64,000 nucleotides of DNA from CAZABC01 sp964483405 (lineage in GTDB: Bacteria; Chloroflexota; Limnocylindria; Limnocylindrales; CSP1-4): positions 62,001 through 126,000 of the forward strand of contig CAZABC010000002.1 in assembly GCA_964483405.1 (NCBI GenBank), written 5' to 3'. Below the pieces are notes generated by a model, which was not told the origin of the DNA, did not search any database, and worked only from the letters and a program-made list of their open reading frames with translations. This document shows positions 49,734 through 58,924 of the stretch, one piece after another. A program made the position numbers and the translations under genes. The first letter of the stretch is position 1. Each line of letters opens with the position of its first letter.

Positions 49734-50294
49734 CTACCGACCGCGGGTCGAGCGCTCGAGGGCGACCCGAAGCAGCCCGACCTGGCTCATCGCGTCGGTG
49801 ATCTCGCCGCGGTCGATCATCGCCAGCGCCTCGGCCAGGGAGACCCAACGGAGCTCGATGTCCTCGGTCCCCTCGGGCGAGGCTTCCCCGGCCTCGAGCC
49901 CGGTCGCGACGTAGACGACGCCCGCCTCGTCGGTGACCGAGTCGGAGGTGTGGAGGCGGAGGAGCTCGCGCCACTCCCGGGCCCGGTAGCCGGTCTCCTC
50001 GGCGAGCTCCCGCCGCGCCCCCTCGAGCGGGTCCTCGTCGAATGGGACGCCACCCTCGGGGATCTCCCATGACGGCCGATCGAGCGTGTAGCGCCACTGG
50101 CCGACGAGGAGGATCCGGGCATCGTCGGCGATCGGGACGACCCCGACCGCGAGGCTCCGGAAGTGGACGACGCCGTAGATCCCGGCGACCCCATCGGGCC
50201 GCGTCACGTCGTCATGGAGGACCTCGATCCAGTCGTTCCGGTAGACCGTCCGCCGGGCGCGGCGGACCCAGGGGCCGATGCGCTCCTCGAGCAT
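49734..50294 (-). CDS. NUDIX hydrolase (ADP-ribose pyrophosphatase-like)
   Basis: 186 residues. The NUDIX box GGVPFDEDPLEGARRELAEE continues TGY, a perfect fit to Gx5Ex7REUxEExGU. The N-terminus (RARRTVYRNDWIEVLHDDV) and LLVGQWRYTLDRPSWEIPEG are typical of the ADP-ribose/nucleoside diphosphate-sugar group. ATG 50294 is supported by a TACGAT box 6 nt upstream. It precedes the Rieske gene in the same direction with a 61-bp gap and may be a separate unit. Confidence 0.87.
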   Translation of the reverse strand: MLEERIGPWVRRARRTVYRNDWIEVLHDDVTRPDGVAGIYGVVHFRSLAVGVVPIADDARILLVGQWRYTLDRPSWEIPEGGVPFDEDPLEGARRELAEETGYRAREWRELLRLHTSDSVTDEAGVVYVATGLEAGEASPEGTEDIELRWVSLAEALAMIDRGEITDAMSQVGLLRVALERSTRGR

Positions 50295-50300
50295 GTCCCC

Positions 50301-50306
50301 ATCGTA
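50301..50306 (-). promoter_or_regulatory. TACGAT -10 box, leaderless NUDIX gene
   Basis: TACGAT on the minus strand, 6 nt before the ATG at 50294. Confidence 0.5.
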
Positions 50307-50321
50307 GCCGGCGCCGGCCCG

Positions 50322-50327
50322 TAGACT
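50322..50327 (+). promoter_or_regulatory. TAGACT -10 box, leaderless CocE-like gene
   Basis: TAGACT, 7 nt before the GTG at 50335. The same hexamer with the same 7-nt spacing precedes thyX. Confidence 0.5.
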
Positions 50328-50334
50328 CGGTCCC

Positions 50335-52431
50335 GTGCCGACACCCGAGGTCCCCGCCCCCACCCCCGGCGCTCGCCCGGCGAGCGGGCCCGAGCACGAG
50401 GTCGAGGTCCGCTTCGACGTCCGGATCCCGGCCCGCGACGGGGTCGAGCTATCGGCGAACCTGTGGCTCCCGGTGCCGCGACCGGATCGGCCGGACGAGC
50501 GGTTCCCCGCCCTGCTCGAGATGATCCCGTACGGCAAGGACAGCTGGCGCCGCAACGCCGACCTCGCCCGGGGCGAGTGGTTCGCCCGGCGCGGCTACGC
50601 GGTCTGCCGCGTCGACGTCCGGGGGACCGGCTCCTCGGGCGGGATCGCCCTCGACGAGTACACCGCTGCCGAGACGCTGGACGGCTGCGACGCCGTGGAG
50701 TGGCTCGCGGCCCAGCCGTGGTGCAGCGGCCGGGTCGGGATGTGGGGGATCAGCTACGGCGGCTTCACCGCGATCCAGGTCGCGGCGCTCCGGCCACCGC
50801 ATCTCGCCGCGATCGTGCCCTTCTACGCGACCGACGACCGCTATCTCGACGACGTCCACTACCGGGGCGGCTGCGTCACCGTCAGCGAGCTCTCGCAGTA
50901 CGCGGTCAGCCAGGTCGCGATGAACGCCATGCCGCCCGATCCGTCGTTCCGCGGACCCGGCTGGCGCGACGAGTGGCGAGCCCGCCTCGAGGCGACCCCG
51001 ACCTGGCTCTTCACCTGGCTCCGGAACCAGGCCGACGGGCCGTACTGGCGACAGGGCTCGCTCGCCCCGCGCTACGACGCGATCGAGGCGGCGATCCTGC
51101 AGGTCGGCGGCTGGAACGACAGCTACGTCGACCCGGTCCTCCGGATGCACGAGCGGTGCACCGCTCCGCGCCGGTCGATCGTCGGCAACTGGGTCCATTC
51201 GTGGCCGCACGACGCCTTCCCCGGCCCGGGGATCGACGAGCTCCACGAGATGACCCGCTTCCTCGACCACTGGCTCATGGGGGTCCCGAACGGGACGATG
51301 GACGAGGCGCCGTTCACCTGGTTCGAGCGGGAGTGGGCGCCACCGGAGCGCTTCCCGGTGACCTGGCCCGGCCGCTGGCGGGCGGCCTCGGCCCTCCCCC
51401 ACCCGGCGATGGCGCCGCGGTCGTGGCGGCTCGCGCCCGGCGACGAGCCGGACCGCGGGCGGCTGACCGGCGATGCCGTCGACGGACCCGAGACCGTGGT
51501 CCGCCTGCCGCACCGCCCGACGGTCGGCACCCGCTCCGCGCTGTCGTGGGGCGCCGGTGATGCCCCCAACGGCCTTGGCGGCGACACCCGGCCCGACGAG
51601 GCGCGGTCGCTCGTCTGGACGTCGGCGCCGCTCGAGGCCGCGGTCTCGATCCTCGGCGTGCCCGCCGCGACGCTCGCGGTGTCGGCGGACGTCCCCGTCA
51701 TGTCCCTCGTCTGTCGGCTGATGGACGTCGCGCCCGACGGCGTCCCGCACCAGGTCGCGGCGGGCGTCCTCAACCTGACCCACCGCGACGGCCATGCCGC
51801 GCCGACCCCGCTCGAGCCGGGCGTCCGATACGACGTGACGGTGCCGCTCCGCTCGTCGGGCTACCGGTTCCTGGCCGGTCACCGGCTGCGGCTCGTCGTC
51901 TCGACCGCCTACTGGCCGGTCATCTGGCCGTCGCCGTACCTCGGCGAGCTCGCCGTCCATCTCGGCGGACCGGACGGCTCGCGGCTCGTCCTGCCGGTCG
52001 TCCCGGAGGCCGGCGGCGACGGCGACGTGGCGGTGCCCTCGTTCCGGACCGACCCGCCGGACGTCCCCGCGGTCGGCGACGGCGATGACGAGCCGCCCCG
52101 CTGGACGGTCACCGAGGACGTGCTCGCCGGCACGGTCACCGTCGAGACCCACGAGGGCGGGACCACGATCCTGCCGGACGGTCGATCGCTCCTCGCGAGC
52201 GAGCACCTCGTCATGACCGCGTCGGACGACGACCCGCTCGCGACGACGTTCGATGGCGCCGTCGTCTACCGTTGGATCGAGCGCTCGGCGATCGTCGACA
52301 TCCGGGCGACCGCCTCGCTTCGCTCGACCGTCGAGGCGTTCGACCTGGCGGTCGACCTCGAGGTCGACCTCGACGGCGAGCGGTTCCACGAGCGCCGCGA
52401 GCGGGCGTCGATCCCCCGCCACCTCGTCTGA
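50335..52431 (+). CDS. CocE/NonD-family X-Pro dipeptidyl-peptidase-like hydrolase
   Basis: 698 residues with a GTG start. The nucleophile elbow is WGISYGGFTAIQVAAL; the acid is in GGWNDSYVDPVLRMHE; the histidine lies in VGNWVHSWPHDAFPGPG. After about residue 400 comes the jelly-roll domain that closes the active site in CocE and PepX (YDVTVPLRSSGYRFLAGHRL). Substrates in this family are esters, amides or X-Pro peptides; the true one is unknown. There is no signal peptide, so it is cytoplasmic. It converges on the LysE gene with a 9-bp gap. Confidence 0.83.
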   Translation: MPTPEVPAPTPGARPASGPEHEVEVRFDVRIPARDGVELSANLWLPVPRPDRPDERFPALLEMIPYGKDSWRRNADLARGEWFARRGYAVCRVDVRGTGSSGGIALDEYTAAETLDGCDAVEWLAAQPWCSGRVGMWGISYGGFTAIQVAALRPPHLAAIVPFYATDDRYLDDVHYRGGCVTVSELSQYAVSQVAMNAMPPDPSFRGPGWRDEWRARLEATPTWLFTWLRNQADGPYWRQGSLAPRYDAIEAAILQVGGWNDSYVDPVLRMHERCTAPRRSIVGNWVHSWPHDAFPGPGIDELHEMTRFLDHWLMGVPNGTMDEAPFTWFEREWAPPERFPVTWPGRWRAASALPHPAMAPRSWRLAPGDEPDRGRLTGDAVDGPETVVRLPHRPTVGTRSALSWGAGDAPNGLGGDTRPDEARSLVWTSAPLEAAVSILGVPAATLAVSADVPVMSLVCRLMDVAPDGVPHQVAAGVLNLTHRDGHAAPTPLEPGVRYDVTVPLRSSGYRFLAGHRLRLVVSTAYWPVIWPSPYLGELAVHLGGPDGSRLVLPVVPEAGGDGDVAVPSFRTDPPDVPAVGDGDDEPPRWTVTEDVLAGTVTVETHEGGTTILPDGRSLLASEHLVMTASDDDPLATTFDGAVVYRWIERSAIVDIRATASLRSTVEAFDLAVDLEVDLDGERFHERRERASIPRHLV

Positions 52432-52440
52432 GCGCGCGGC

Positions 52441-53091
52441 TCAGCCGGCGATCAGGTCCCGGGCGATCAGCGCCGCGAAGCCGAGGATCACGAGGTTGCC
52501 GACGACGCTCGTCGCCCGGATCGCCCCGGGCGAGGCGTGCCGGTGGAGGAGTCCGCCGGCGCCGGCGAGCAGGAGCTGCCACGACGCGGAGGCGATGAAC
52601 GCCGCGAGGGCGAAGACGAGCCGCGCGCCGGCCCCGCCCTGGACCGCCGGCAGCCCGAGGACGAGCGCCGCGAAGTAGGCGATCGTCATCGGGTTGAGGA
52701 TCGTCAGGGCAAGGAAGCCAGCGTAGGTCCGGAGCGCCGAGCCGGCGGCCGCGTCGCGGGCGACGCCGTCGGCCCCGGCGACGACGTCGGCGGGCCGACC
52801 CCGGGCCGCGAGGAGCAGCCCGCGGCCGCCGATGCCGACGAGGACGAGGACCGAGAGCCAGCGGAGCGGCACGGACAACGGCGCGAGGGCGACCGCGATC
52901 GCAGCCCCGAACAGGCCCGCGAGCGTGGCGTAGATGCCGTCGGCGGTCGCGGCGCCGAGGCCGGCCGCCGCCCCGATCCGGACGCCGCGGCGCGCCGCCG
53001 TCTCGACGATGAGCACCGCGATCGCCCCGACGGGGATCGCGACGCCGTAGCCCGCGAGCGCGCCGGCGATCGCGGCGTCGACGAGGTCCAT
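52441..53091 (-). CDS. LysE/RhtB-family exporter
   Basis: 216 residues, six hydrophobic helices. It opens GALAGYGVAIPVGAIAVLIV and has the typical LysE segments GLGAATADGIYATLAGL and FLALTILNPMTIAYFAALVL. LysE/RhtB proteins export amino acids or related small molecules. It is the last gene of a three-gene unit with the flavoprotein and cyclic-nucleotide gene (gaps of 12 and 13 bp). Confidence 0.85.
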   Translation of the reverse strand: MDLVDAAIAGALAGYGVAIPVGAIAVLIVETAARRGVRIGAAAGLGAATADGIYATLAGLFGAAIAVALAPLSVPLRWLSVLVLVGIGGRGLLLAARGRPADVVAGADGVARDAAAGSALRTYAGFLALTILNPMTIAYFAALVLGLPAVQGGAGARLVFALAAFIASASWQLLLAGAGGLLHRHASPGAIRATSVVGNLVILGFAALIARDLIAG

Positions 53092-53103
53092 CGGGCCGCC
53101 GGG

Positions 53104-54645
53104 TCAGGCCCCGGGCAGACCGAGCTGGGCGATCGCGTCACCGAGCGCAGCCCGGTGCTCGGCGGTCGAGAAGTCGAGGAGCGGGTGCGGGGGCAGCGCC
53201 ACCTCCCGGATCGTGCCGCCGGCCCGGACGTAGGCGACCGGGAAGATCGAGCCCGCGCCGTCGGCCTCGACGGTCATCGCGACGGCCGCATCGGGGCCCT
53301 CGTCGACGAACGACGCGAGCGGCACGATCCCCTCGTCGCGCACCCCGAGCTCCGGCGAGACCGAGACGACCCGGGCGAGGAACGCCTTCTGGTGCCACAG
53401 CTCGGGCGCGCAGGTCGCCTCCTCGAGGAGCATCGGCAGGACCGCCTCGGGTGCCAGCGACGGGCGCACCGCCGGCCGCCCGAAGCGCGTCTCGGCCAAC
53501 CGCCGGGCGAGGATCCGGGCGTTGTAGCGATGGCCATGGACGGCCCCGGAGTTCGGCGGGATGCCGTGCTTCTTGAGCCCGGCCTGGGCTTGGGTGATCG
53601 TCCCCGCGAAGAAGATGCCCGGGACCGACGCGGACTCCCACCAGGTCGTCTGGGCCGGCAGGGCGGCCTGACCGAAGGTGGCGACGCCGAGGCCGGGCAG
53701 GTCGCGGAGCGGGCAGGTGAAGCCGGTCGCACTGATGACATCGTCGGCGGCGAAGCCGAGCTCGGCGCCGGTGTCGGTCCGGCGGACCCGGATGGCGAGC
53801 GCGCCGTCGCGCGGCTCGATCCCCTCGATCGTCGCGTCGAGGATGCCGACCCCGCCGCCGAGGGCGTGGTCCTCGAACGGCTGGAGGTAGCGGGCCCGGA
53901 CGCCGACGAGCGACTTCGTGACGACCGAGAGCTTCGCCGGCGAGGGCGAGGCGAGGGTGATCGAGCCCGCCCACGGGAGGAGGCCCGAGGCGAGCTCGAA
54001 GCCCGAGTTGTGCTTGCCGAGGATGAAGACCCGCCGGCCGGCGTACGACCGGGCGGGCCGGACGGCCGCGTAGTGGTGGGCATGCTCGATCCCGGGGACC
54101 GCGGGGTCCCATGGCTCGGCCACGCCGACCGCGAAGATGGCGACCCGGCAGCGGTACTCGCCGTCCTCGGTCTCGAGGACGAACCGCTCGCCATCCGGCC
54201 CGTCCTCCCGCCGCGTCGCCGTCCAGGCACAGCCGTACCGCACGGCGGTCCCGGTGCGGTCGGCGAAGGCGGTGAGGTTCGCCTCCATCTCCGGACGCGA
54301 CGGGAAGGACGAGGTCCCGTCCATCAGCCCGGCCTGGAGCGAGGCCGCCTCGGGCTCGTCGGCCAGCAGGCTGTTCCAGTCGTAGCGCTCGTAGGCGCGG
54401 GTCCCGCGCTCGTGCGGCGCGTACGGCTTCGTCCACGACAGGAGCCGCTGGAAGAACGGCCAGCGACGGAACATGCCGCCGGGGCCCGGGTCGGCCGAGA
54501 CGATCGCGTGGTCGATCCCGAGGCGCCGCAGCGAGTACGAGAGCTGGAGGCCGCCTGGGCCGCTGCCGACCACGACGACCGGGTAGTCGCCGGGCGGGAA
54601 CGGGCGCCCGTCCGGCCCGACGGGGATCGTGGGCTCGGGAGTCAT
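53104..54645 (-). CDS. FAD/NAD(P)-dependent monooxygenase-like flavoprotein
   Basis: 513 residues. The FAD-binding motif VVVVGSGPGGLQLSYSLRRL is followed by ADPGPGGMFRRWPFFQRLLS, and the second dinucleotide motif is VFILGKHNSGFELASGL. SATGFTCPLRDLPGLG and FAGTITQAQAGLKKHGI are seen in thioredoxin-reductase-like and flavin monooxygenase-like proteins. The last 120 residues (APELWHQKAFLARVVSVS...) are unfamiliar to me. Its gene lies 13 bp downstream of a cNMP-binding protein gene, so its expression or activity may be linked to that sensor. Substrate unknown. Confidence 0.75.
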   Translation of the reverse strand: MTPEPTIPVGPDGRPFPPGDYPVVVVGSGPGGLQLSYSLRRLGIDHAIVSADPGPGGMFRRWPFFQRLLSWTKPYAPHERGTRAYERYDWNSLLADEPEAASLQAGLMDGTSSFPSRPEMEANLTAFADRTGTAVRYGCAWTATRREDGPDGERFVLETEDGEYRCRVAIFAVGVAEPWDPAVPGIEHAHHYAAVRPARSYAGRRVFILGKHNSGFELASGLLPWAGSITLASPSPAKLSVVTKSLVGVRARYLQPFEDHALGGGVGILDATIEGIEPRDGALAIRVRRTDTGAELGFAADDVISATGFTCPLRDLPGLGVATFGQAALPAQTTWWESASVPGIFFAGTITQAQAGLKKHGIPPNSGAVHGHRYNARILARRLAETRFGRPAVRPSLAPEAVLPMLLEEATCAPELWHQKAFLARVVSVSPELGVRDEGIVPLASFVDEGPDAAVAMTVEADGAGSIFPVAYVRAGGTIREVALPPHPLLDFSTAEHRAALGDAIAQLGLPGA

Positions 54646-54658
54646 CGGACCGCCACGC

Positions 54659-55081
54659 TCAGGCGCGCCAGCGGTTGGCGTTCCGCAGGCGACGGGCCTG
54701 CGACTGGAGCATCCGGTACATGACCCGCGGATGGGCGACGAGGAAGGCCTCGACCGCCGGCCCGCCGAGGACGAGCGCCCGGACCGGCCGGAGGGCGACC
54801 ACGTCGGCGGTCGGCGGCTCGCCGAGGAGGATCGACACCTCGCCGAAGAACTCGCCCCGGCCGAGCCTGGCCCGCTCCTCCCCGTCGACGAGGACCGAGC
54901 ACTCGCCGTCGAGGATGACGTAGAAGCCCGAGCCGGTGAGGCCCTGGCGGAGGATCCGCTCGCCGTCGGGGAACCAGACTTCCTCGAACTGGCCGGCGAC
55001 CGCCTGTAGCTGCGGCGTCTGGAGATCCGCGAACATCGCGAACCCGGCGATCGTGTCGACGATCTCGTCGCGACCCGCCAT
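54659..55081 (-). CDS. Stand-alone cyclic-nucleotide-binding domain protein, degenerate
   Basis: 140 residues: one CNB domain (MFADLQTPQLQAVAGQFEEV, ERILRQGLTGSGFYVILDGE) with the phosphate-binding cassette FGEVSILLGEPPTADVVA. The Arg that binds the cyclic phosphate in CRP-type proteins is replaced by Pro-Thr, so cAMP binding may be lost or changed. No DNA-binding domain is attached. GGAGGG precedes the ATG at 55081. It heads the unit with the flavoprotein and LysE genes and is a paralog of the divergent gene at 55230. Confidence 0.8.
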   Translation of the reverse strand: MAGRDEIVDTIAGFAMFADLQTPQLQAVAGQFEEVWFPDGERILRQGLTGSGFYVILDGECSVLVDGEERARLGRGEFFGEVSILLGEPPTADVVALRPVRALVLGGPAVEAFLVAHPRVMYRMLQSQARRLRNANRWRA

Positions 55082-55128
55082 CGGCCCTCCCTCTCCACCG
55101 CGGGGCTCGGGGTCCGCGATGAGCCGCG

Positions 55129-55134
55129 ATGGTA
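55129..55134 (-). promoter_or_regulatory. Candidate -10 (TACCAT) for the leftward cNMP gene
   Basis: TACCAT on the minus strand, in the 148-bp gap between the two divergent cNMP genes; the leader would be about 40 nt and holds GGAGGG. Confidence 0.35.
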
Positions 55135-55172
55135 CACCCGCGCCTTCGGGCCGCGGAAGGACCCCGGTCGCC

Positions 55173-55201
55173 TTGACGCCCGTCGGTCCGGCGCGCACGA
55201 T
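55173..55201 (+). promoter_or_regulatory. Promoter of the rightward cNMP-cyclase unit
   Basis: TTGACG (55173-55178) and CACGAT (55196-55201) with a 17-bp spacer. The leader of about 20 nt includes GGGAGGG, so this gene is not leaderless. Confidence 0.45.
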
Positions 55202-55229
55202 GCGCGGCACGCAGGGAGGGTACCGGTCC

Positions 55230-55652
55230 ATGCCAAGCGGTCCGCACGACGAGGCGCTCCGGTCGGTCCCGCTGTTCGCCGGCGCGGAGCCCGACGACCT
55301 CGGCGCCATCGCCGCCATCGCCGCCGAGGTCGAGTTCCCGGCGGGCCGCGTCATCGTCCGCCAGGGCGACCCGGCGAACGGCCTCTTCCTGATCGTCAGC
55401 GGCGGGGTCCACGTCGTCTCCGACGGCGAGACGGTCGCCTCGCTCGGGCCGGGGGAGGTCTTCGGCGAGCTCGCGGTCCTCGATCGCGGCCCGCGGGTCG
55501 CGTCGGTCGTCGCCGACTCGCCGACGCGCTGCCTCGCGGTCGCGGCCTGGGACGCCGAGCGGCTCCTCCTCGAGCGCCCAACGCTCGCGGTCGCCGTCGC
55601 CCGGACCCTCGCCGTCCGCCTCCGGAAGCGCGCGGAGGACCATCACCACTGA
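55230..55652 (+). CDS. Stand-alone cyclic-nucleotide-binding domain protein
   Basis: 140 residues: one CNB domain (LFAGAEPDDLGAIAAIAAEV, RVIVRQGDPANGLFLIVSGG) with an intact cassette FGELAVLDRGPRVASVV carrying the phosphate-binding Arg. No effector domain. The gene starts 148 bp from its divergent paralog and is followed after 56 bp by a class III cyclase, so a cNMP made by the neighbour could be its ligand. The family is well known, but single-domain CNB proteins have no established output. Confidence 0.82.
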   Translation: MPSGPHDEALRSVPLFAGAEPDDLGAIAAIAAEVEFPAGRVIVRQGDPANGLFLIVSGGVHVVSDGETVASLGPGEVFGELAVLDRGPRVASVVADSPTRCLAVAAWDAERLLLERPTLAVAVARTLAVRLRKRAEDHHH

Positions 55653-55708
55653 CCGAGCCCGGACCGCCCGCGAGCGACACCCCCGGCGTCCCGGGCGATC
55701 CGGGGCCG

Positions 55709-58435
55709 GTGGGCGGCCCGGCCGTGGCCGGCGGGCTGCCCACCGGCACGATCACCTTCGTCTTCACCGACATCGAAGGCTCGACCCGCCTCGGGCAGCG
55801 GCTCGGCCCGGATCGCTACGGCGAGGTCCTCGAGCGCCAGCGAACGGCCCTCCGGGCCGTCTGGGCGGCCCACGGCGGCGTCGAGGTCGGGACCGAGGGC
55901 GACTCGTTCTTCGTCGCCTTCCCGAGCGCCGCCGAGGCCGTCGCCGCGGTCGCCGACGGGCAGCGGGCGCTGGCGGCGACGGACTGGCCGCACGACGAGC
56001 CGGTCCGCGTCCGGATGGGGGCCCACACCGGCGAGGGCCGCCTCGCCGCCGGCACGTACGTCGGTCATGACGTCAACCGGGCCGCCCGGGTCGCCGCGGC
56101 CGGCCATGGCGGCCAGGTCCTGCTGAGCGAGACGACCCGGGCCCTCGTCGCCGACGCGCCACCGCCGGGGACGGCCATCCGCTCGCTCGGCGAGCATCGC
56201 CTCAAGGATCTCCGGCCGGAGACGATCTTCCAGCTCGACGTCGAGGGCCTGCCGGTCGAGTTCCCGCCGCTCCGCTCGCTCGACGCGCGCCCCAACAACC
56301 TGCCGACGCTGCTCACCTCGTTCGTCGGCCGCGAGCACGAGCTCGTCGAGACGGAGCGGTATCTCGAGACGACCCGGCTGCTGACCCTGACCGGGCCGGG
56401 CGGCACGGGCAAGACCCGGCTCTCGCTCCAGGTCGCCGCGCGGGTCGGCGACCGGTTCCCCGACGGGACCTGGTTCGTGGCGCTCGAGCCGATCCGCGAC
56501 CCGGCCCTCGTCGCGCCGACGATCGCCCGCGCGATGGGGCTCGCCGACAGCGGCGCCAGGCCGGCGGTCGACGTCGTCGCCGATGCCGTCGGCGAGCAGC
56601 GGGTGCTGCTCGTGCTCGACAACTTCGAGCAGGTCCTCGACGCCGCGCCGGTCGTCGCCGCGCTGCTCGGGCGGTGTCCGTCGCTCCGGGTCGTCGCGAC
56701 GAGCCGGGCGGCGCTGCACGTCGCCGGCGAGCAGGAGTACCCGGTCCCCGGCCTGCCCGCGCCGCCGGACGCGAGCCACCTATCGCCGCTCGAGCGCGAG
56801 AACCTCCCGGCCGACGTCCTCCGGCCCGGACCGGCGGCGCTGTCGCAGTACGAGGCCGTCCGGCTCTTCATCGCCCGGGCGGGGGCCGTCCGGCCCGGGT
56901 TCGCCGTGACGAACGAGAATGCGCCCGCCGTCGCGGCGATCTGCGCCCGGCTCCACGGCATGCCGCTCGCGATCGAGCTCGCGGCGGCCCGGGTCAAGCT
57001 CCTCGGTCCGGACCAGATCCTCGCCCGGCTCGAGCAGCAGCTCGGGACGCCGTCGGGGGCCGCCCGGGACGTCCCCGACCGCCAGCGCACCCTCCGTGGG
57101 GCGATCGCCTGGAGCTACGACCTGCTCGACGAGCCCGTCCGGCGCCTCCTCGACCGGCTCTCCGTCTTCAGCGGCGGGTGGGACCTCGACGCCGCCGAGG
57201 CCGTCTGCGGCCCGGGCCCCGAGCTCGACGTCGAGGTCATCGACGGCCTCGCCGTGCTCGTCGACCAGAGCCTGGTGCGGGCCGACACCGAGGCCACCGA
57301 CCCACGCTTCGACCTCTTCCCGACGATCCGCGAGTTCGCCGCCGAGATGCTCGCCGGGCGCGGCGAGGCGGCGGTCATCGCCGCGGCCCACACCGCCCAC
57401 TTCCTGGCGGTCGCCGAGACCGCCGCACCGCACCTCTCGGGCGCCGACCAGCGCCGCTGGCTCGACGCGCTCGAGCGCGATCACGACAACCTGCGGGCCG
57501 CCCTGGAGCGGGCGACCGCCGCGCCGGACCCGGAGTCGGCGGTCCGGATCGCCTTCGCGCTGTGGCGGTTCTGGCAGCAGCGCGGCTACCTCAACGAGGC
57601 GCGCGCACGCCTCGCGACCCTCGCCGCGCAGGATTGGGCGCTCGCGCCCGAGCTCCGGGCGCGCCTCGCCGAGGCCGCCGGCGGGGTCGCCTACTGGCAG
57701 GCCGATCATGCCGAGACGATCCGCTGGTACGACGAGGCGCTCGCCATCCGCCGCGAGCTCGGCGACCCGCGCGAGCTCGCCAACGCCATGTACAACCGGG
57801 CCTACGCGGCGATCCTGCCGGTGACGGACGAGGCGGAGCGCCGGCGCAACTTCGAGGCCTCGCGGGCGATGGCCGAGGAGGCGCTGGCGATCTATCGCGA
57901 GCTCGGCGACGAGGCCGGCGAGGGTAACCTGCTGTGGGCCCTCGGCAGCCTCGCCTACTTCGACAACGACCCGGCCGGGGCCGAGCGGTGGTACCGCGAG
58001 GCGCTCGAGACGTTCCGGGCGGCCGGCCACCGGACGATGGAGGCCTGGGCGCTCCACATGGTCGCGACGACCGACCTCAAGCTCGGCCGGGTGGACGACG
58101 CCCTCGCTGCGGGGCGGCACGCCCTGCGCCACTTCCGCGACGCCGGTGACCTGTCCGGGCTGACGCTCGTCCTCGACGACCTGTCGGCGACGGCGGTCGC
58201 GATGGGCGACCACGATCGAGCCGGCCGGCTGCGCGGGGCCGCCCGCCGGCTCCAGGCGACGACGGGCACCGAGCTCGCCGGCTGGGTGGACGCGTACTTC
58301 GAGGAGGAGACCCGGCCGAGCGCGGCGCGGACGCTCTCGGCGGCCGATCTCGAGCGGACGATGGCCGCCGGCGCGGCGATGAGCCTCGACGACGCGGTCG
58401 CCTACGCGCTCGGCGAGCGCGACGCGCTACCATGA
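55709..58435 (+). CDS. Class III nucleotide cyclase fused to ATPase and TPR-like repeats
   Basis: 908 residues with a GTG start. Residues 10-175 are a class III cyclase domain: FTDIEGSTRLGQRLG supplies the first metal Asp and EGDSFFVAF the second. DVNRAARVAAAG supplies the catalytic Asn/Arg. The Lys that usually precedes TEGD is Gly (EVGTEGD), so base choice or activity may differ. Residues 200-560 are an NB-ARC-like ATPase (TLTGPGGTGKTRLSLQVA, LLVLDNFEQVLDA) and the rest is helical TPR-like. Such proteins are numerous in Actinobacteria and Chloroflexota and are thought to be signal-transducing regulators. This one has no DNA-binding domain. It is followed by an SRPBCC gene. Confidence 0.85.
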   Translation: MGGPAVAGGLPTGTITFVFTDIEGSTRLGQRLGPDRYGEVLERQRTALRAVWAAHGGVEVGTEGDSFFVAFPSAAEAVAAVADGQRALAATDWPHDEPVRVRMGAHTGEGRLAAGTYVGHDVNRAARVAAAGHGGQVLLSETTRALVADAPPPGTAIRSLGEHRLKDLRPETIFQLDVEGLPVEFPPLRSLDARPNNLPTLLTSFVGREHELVETERYLETTRLLTLTGPGGTGKTRLSLQVAARVGDRFPDGTWFVALEPIRDPALVAPTIARAMGLADSGARPAVDVVADAVGEQRVLLVLDNFEQVLDAAPVVAALLGRCPSLRVVATSRAALHVAGEQEYPVPGLPAPPDASHLSPLERENLPADVLRPGPAALSQYEAVRLFIARAGAVRPGFAVTNENAPAVAAICARLHGMPLAIELAAARVKLLGPDQILARLEQQLGTPSGAARDVPDRQRTLRGAIAWSYDLLDEPVRRLLDRLSVFSGGWDLDAAEAVCGPGPELDVEVIDGLAVLVDQSLVRADTEATDPRFDLFPTIREFAAEMLAGRGEAAVIAAAHTAHFLAVAETAAPHLSGADQRRWLDALERDHDNLRAALERATAAPDPESAVRIAFALWRFWQQRGYLNEARARLATLAAQDWALAPELRARLAEAAGGVAYWQADHAETIRWYDEALAIRRELGDPRELANAMYNRAYAAILPVTDEAERRRNFEASRAMAEEALAIYRELGDEAGEGNLLWALGSLAYFDNDPAGAERWYREALETFRAAGHRTMEAWALHMVATTDLKLGRVDDALAAGRHALRHFRDAGDLSGLTLVLDDLSATAVAMGDHDRAGRLRGAARRLQATTGTELAGWVDAYFEEETRPSAARTLSAADLERTMAAGAAMSLDDAVAYALGERDALP

Positions 58436-58504
58436 CCCGGATGCGCGGACGAGCAGAGCCTCCATCGCCCACCGCCCCCGGCCTGCCGGCGGGGTGCGAT
58501 TGAC

Positions 58505-58924
58505 ATGGCCATCGCACCGATCGTCATCCGGATCGACAGCCCGGCCTCGCCGGCGACGGCCTGGCGGGCGATCACCGATCCGGCCTGGGTCACCCGCTGG
58601 TTCACCGACGCGACGCCGATCGGGCCGCCCGGCGAGACCTACCATCTCGACTTCGGCGGTGGCTCGGTCATCGAGGGCGAGATCGAGGTCGTCGACCCGG
58701 GCCGGACCTTCCGCCACCGTTGGGACTGGGTGGACGGCGCGCCCGGTGGCGGGACCGTCGTGACCTGGACCATCGAGTCACTCGACGACGACGGCGCCCG
58801 GGTGACCCTGCGGCACGATGGCTGGGCCGAGGCCGGCCAGCCCGAGGAGGTCCGGGACGACCACGCCTCCTACTGGGAGGGCTACCTGGCCGACCTCGAG
58901 GACCTGCTCGCGAACGAGGCGTGA
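58505..58924 (+). CDS. SRPBCC (AHSA1-like) domain protein
   Basis: 139 residues. RIDSPASPATAWRAITDPAW, TRWFTDATPIG and a final SYWEGYLADLEDLLAN are typical of the activator-of-Hsp90/polyketide-cyclase-like SRPBCC fold, which binds small hydrophobic molecules. WDWVDGAPGGGTVVTWTIE is the central strand region. It overlaps the transporter gene by GTGA, so the two may act on one compound. Separated by 69 bp from the cyclase gene. Confidence 0.82.
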   Translation: MAIAPIVIRIDSPASPATAWRAITDPAWVTRWFTDATPIGPPGETYHLDFGGGSVIEGEIEVVDPGRTFRHRWDWVDGAPGGGTVVTWTIESLDDDGARVTLRHDGWAEAGQPEEVRDDHASYWEGYLADLEDLLANEA

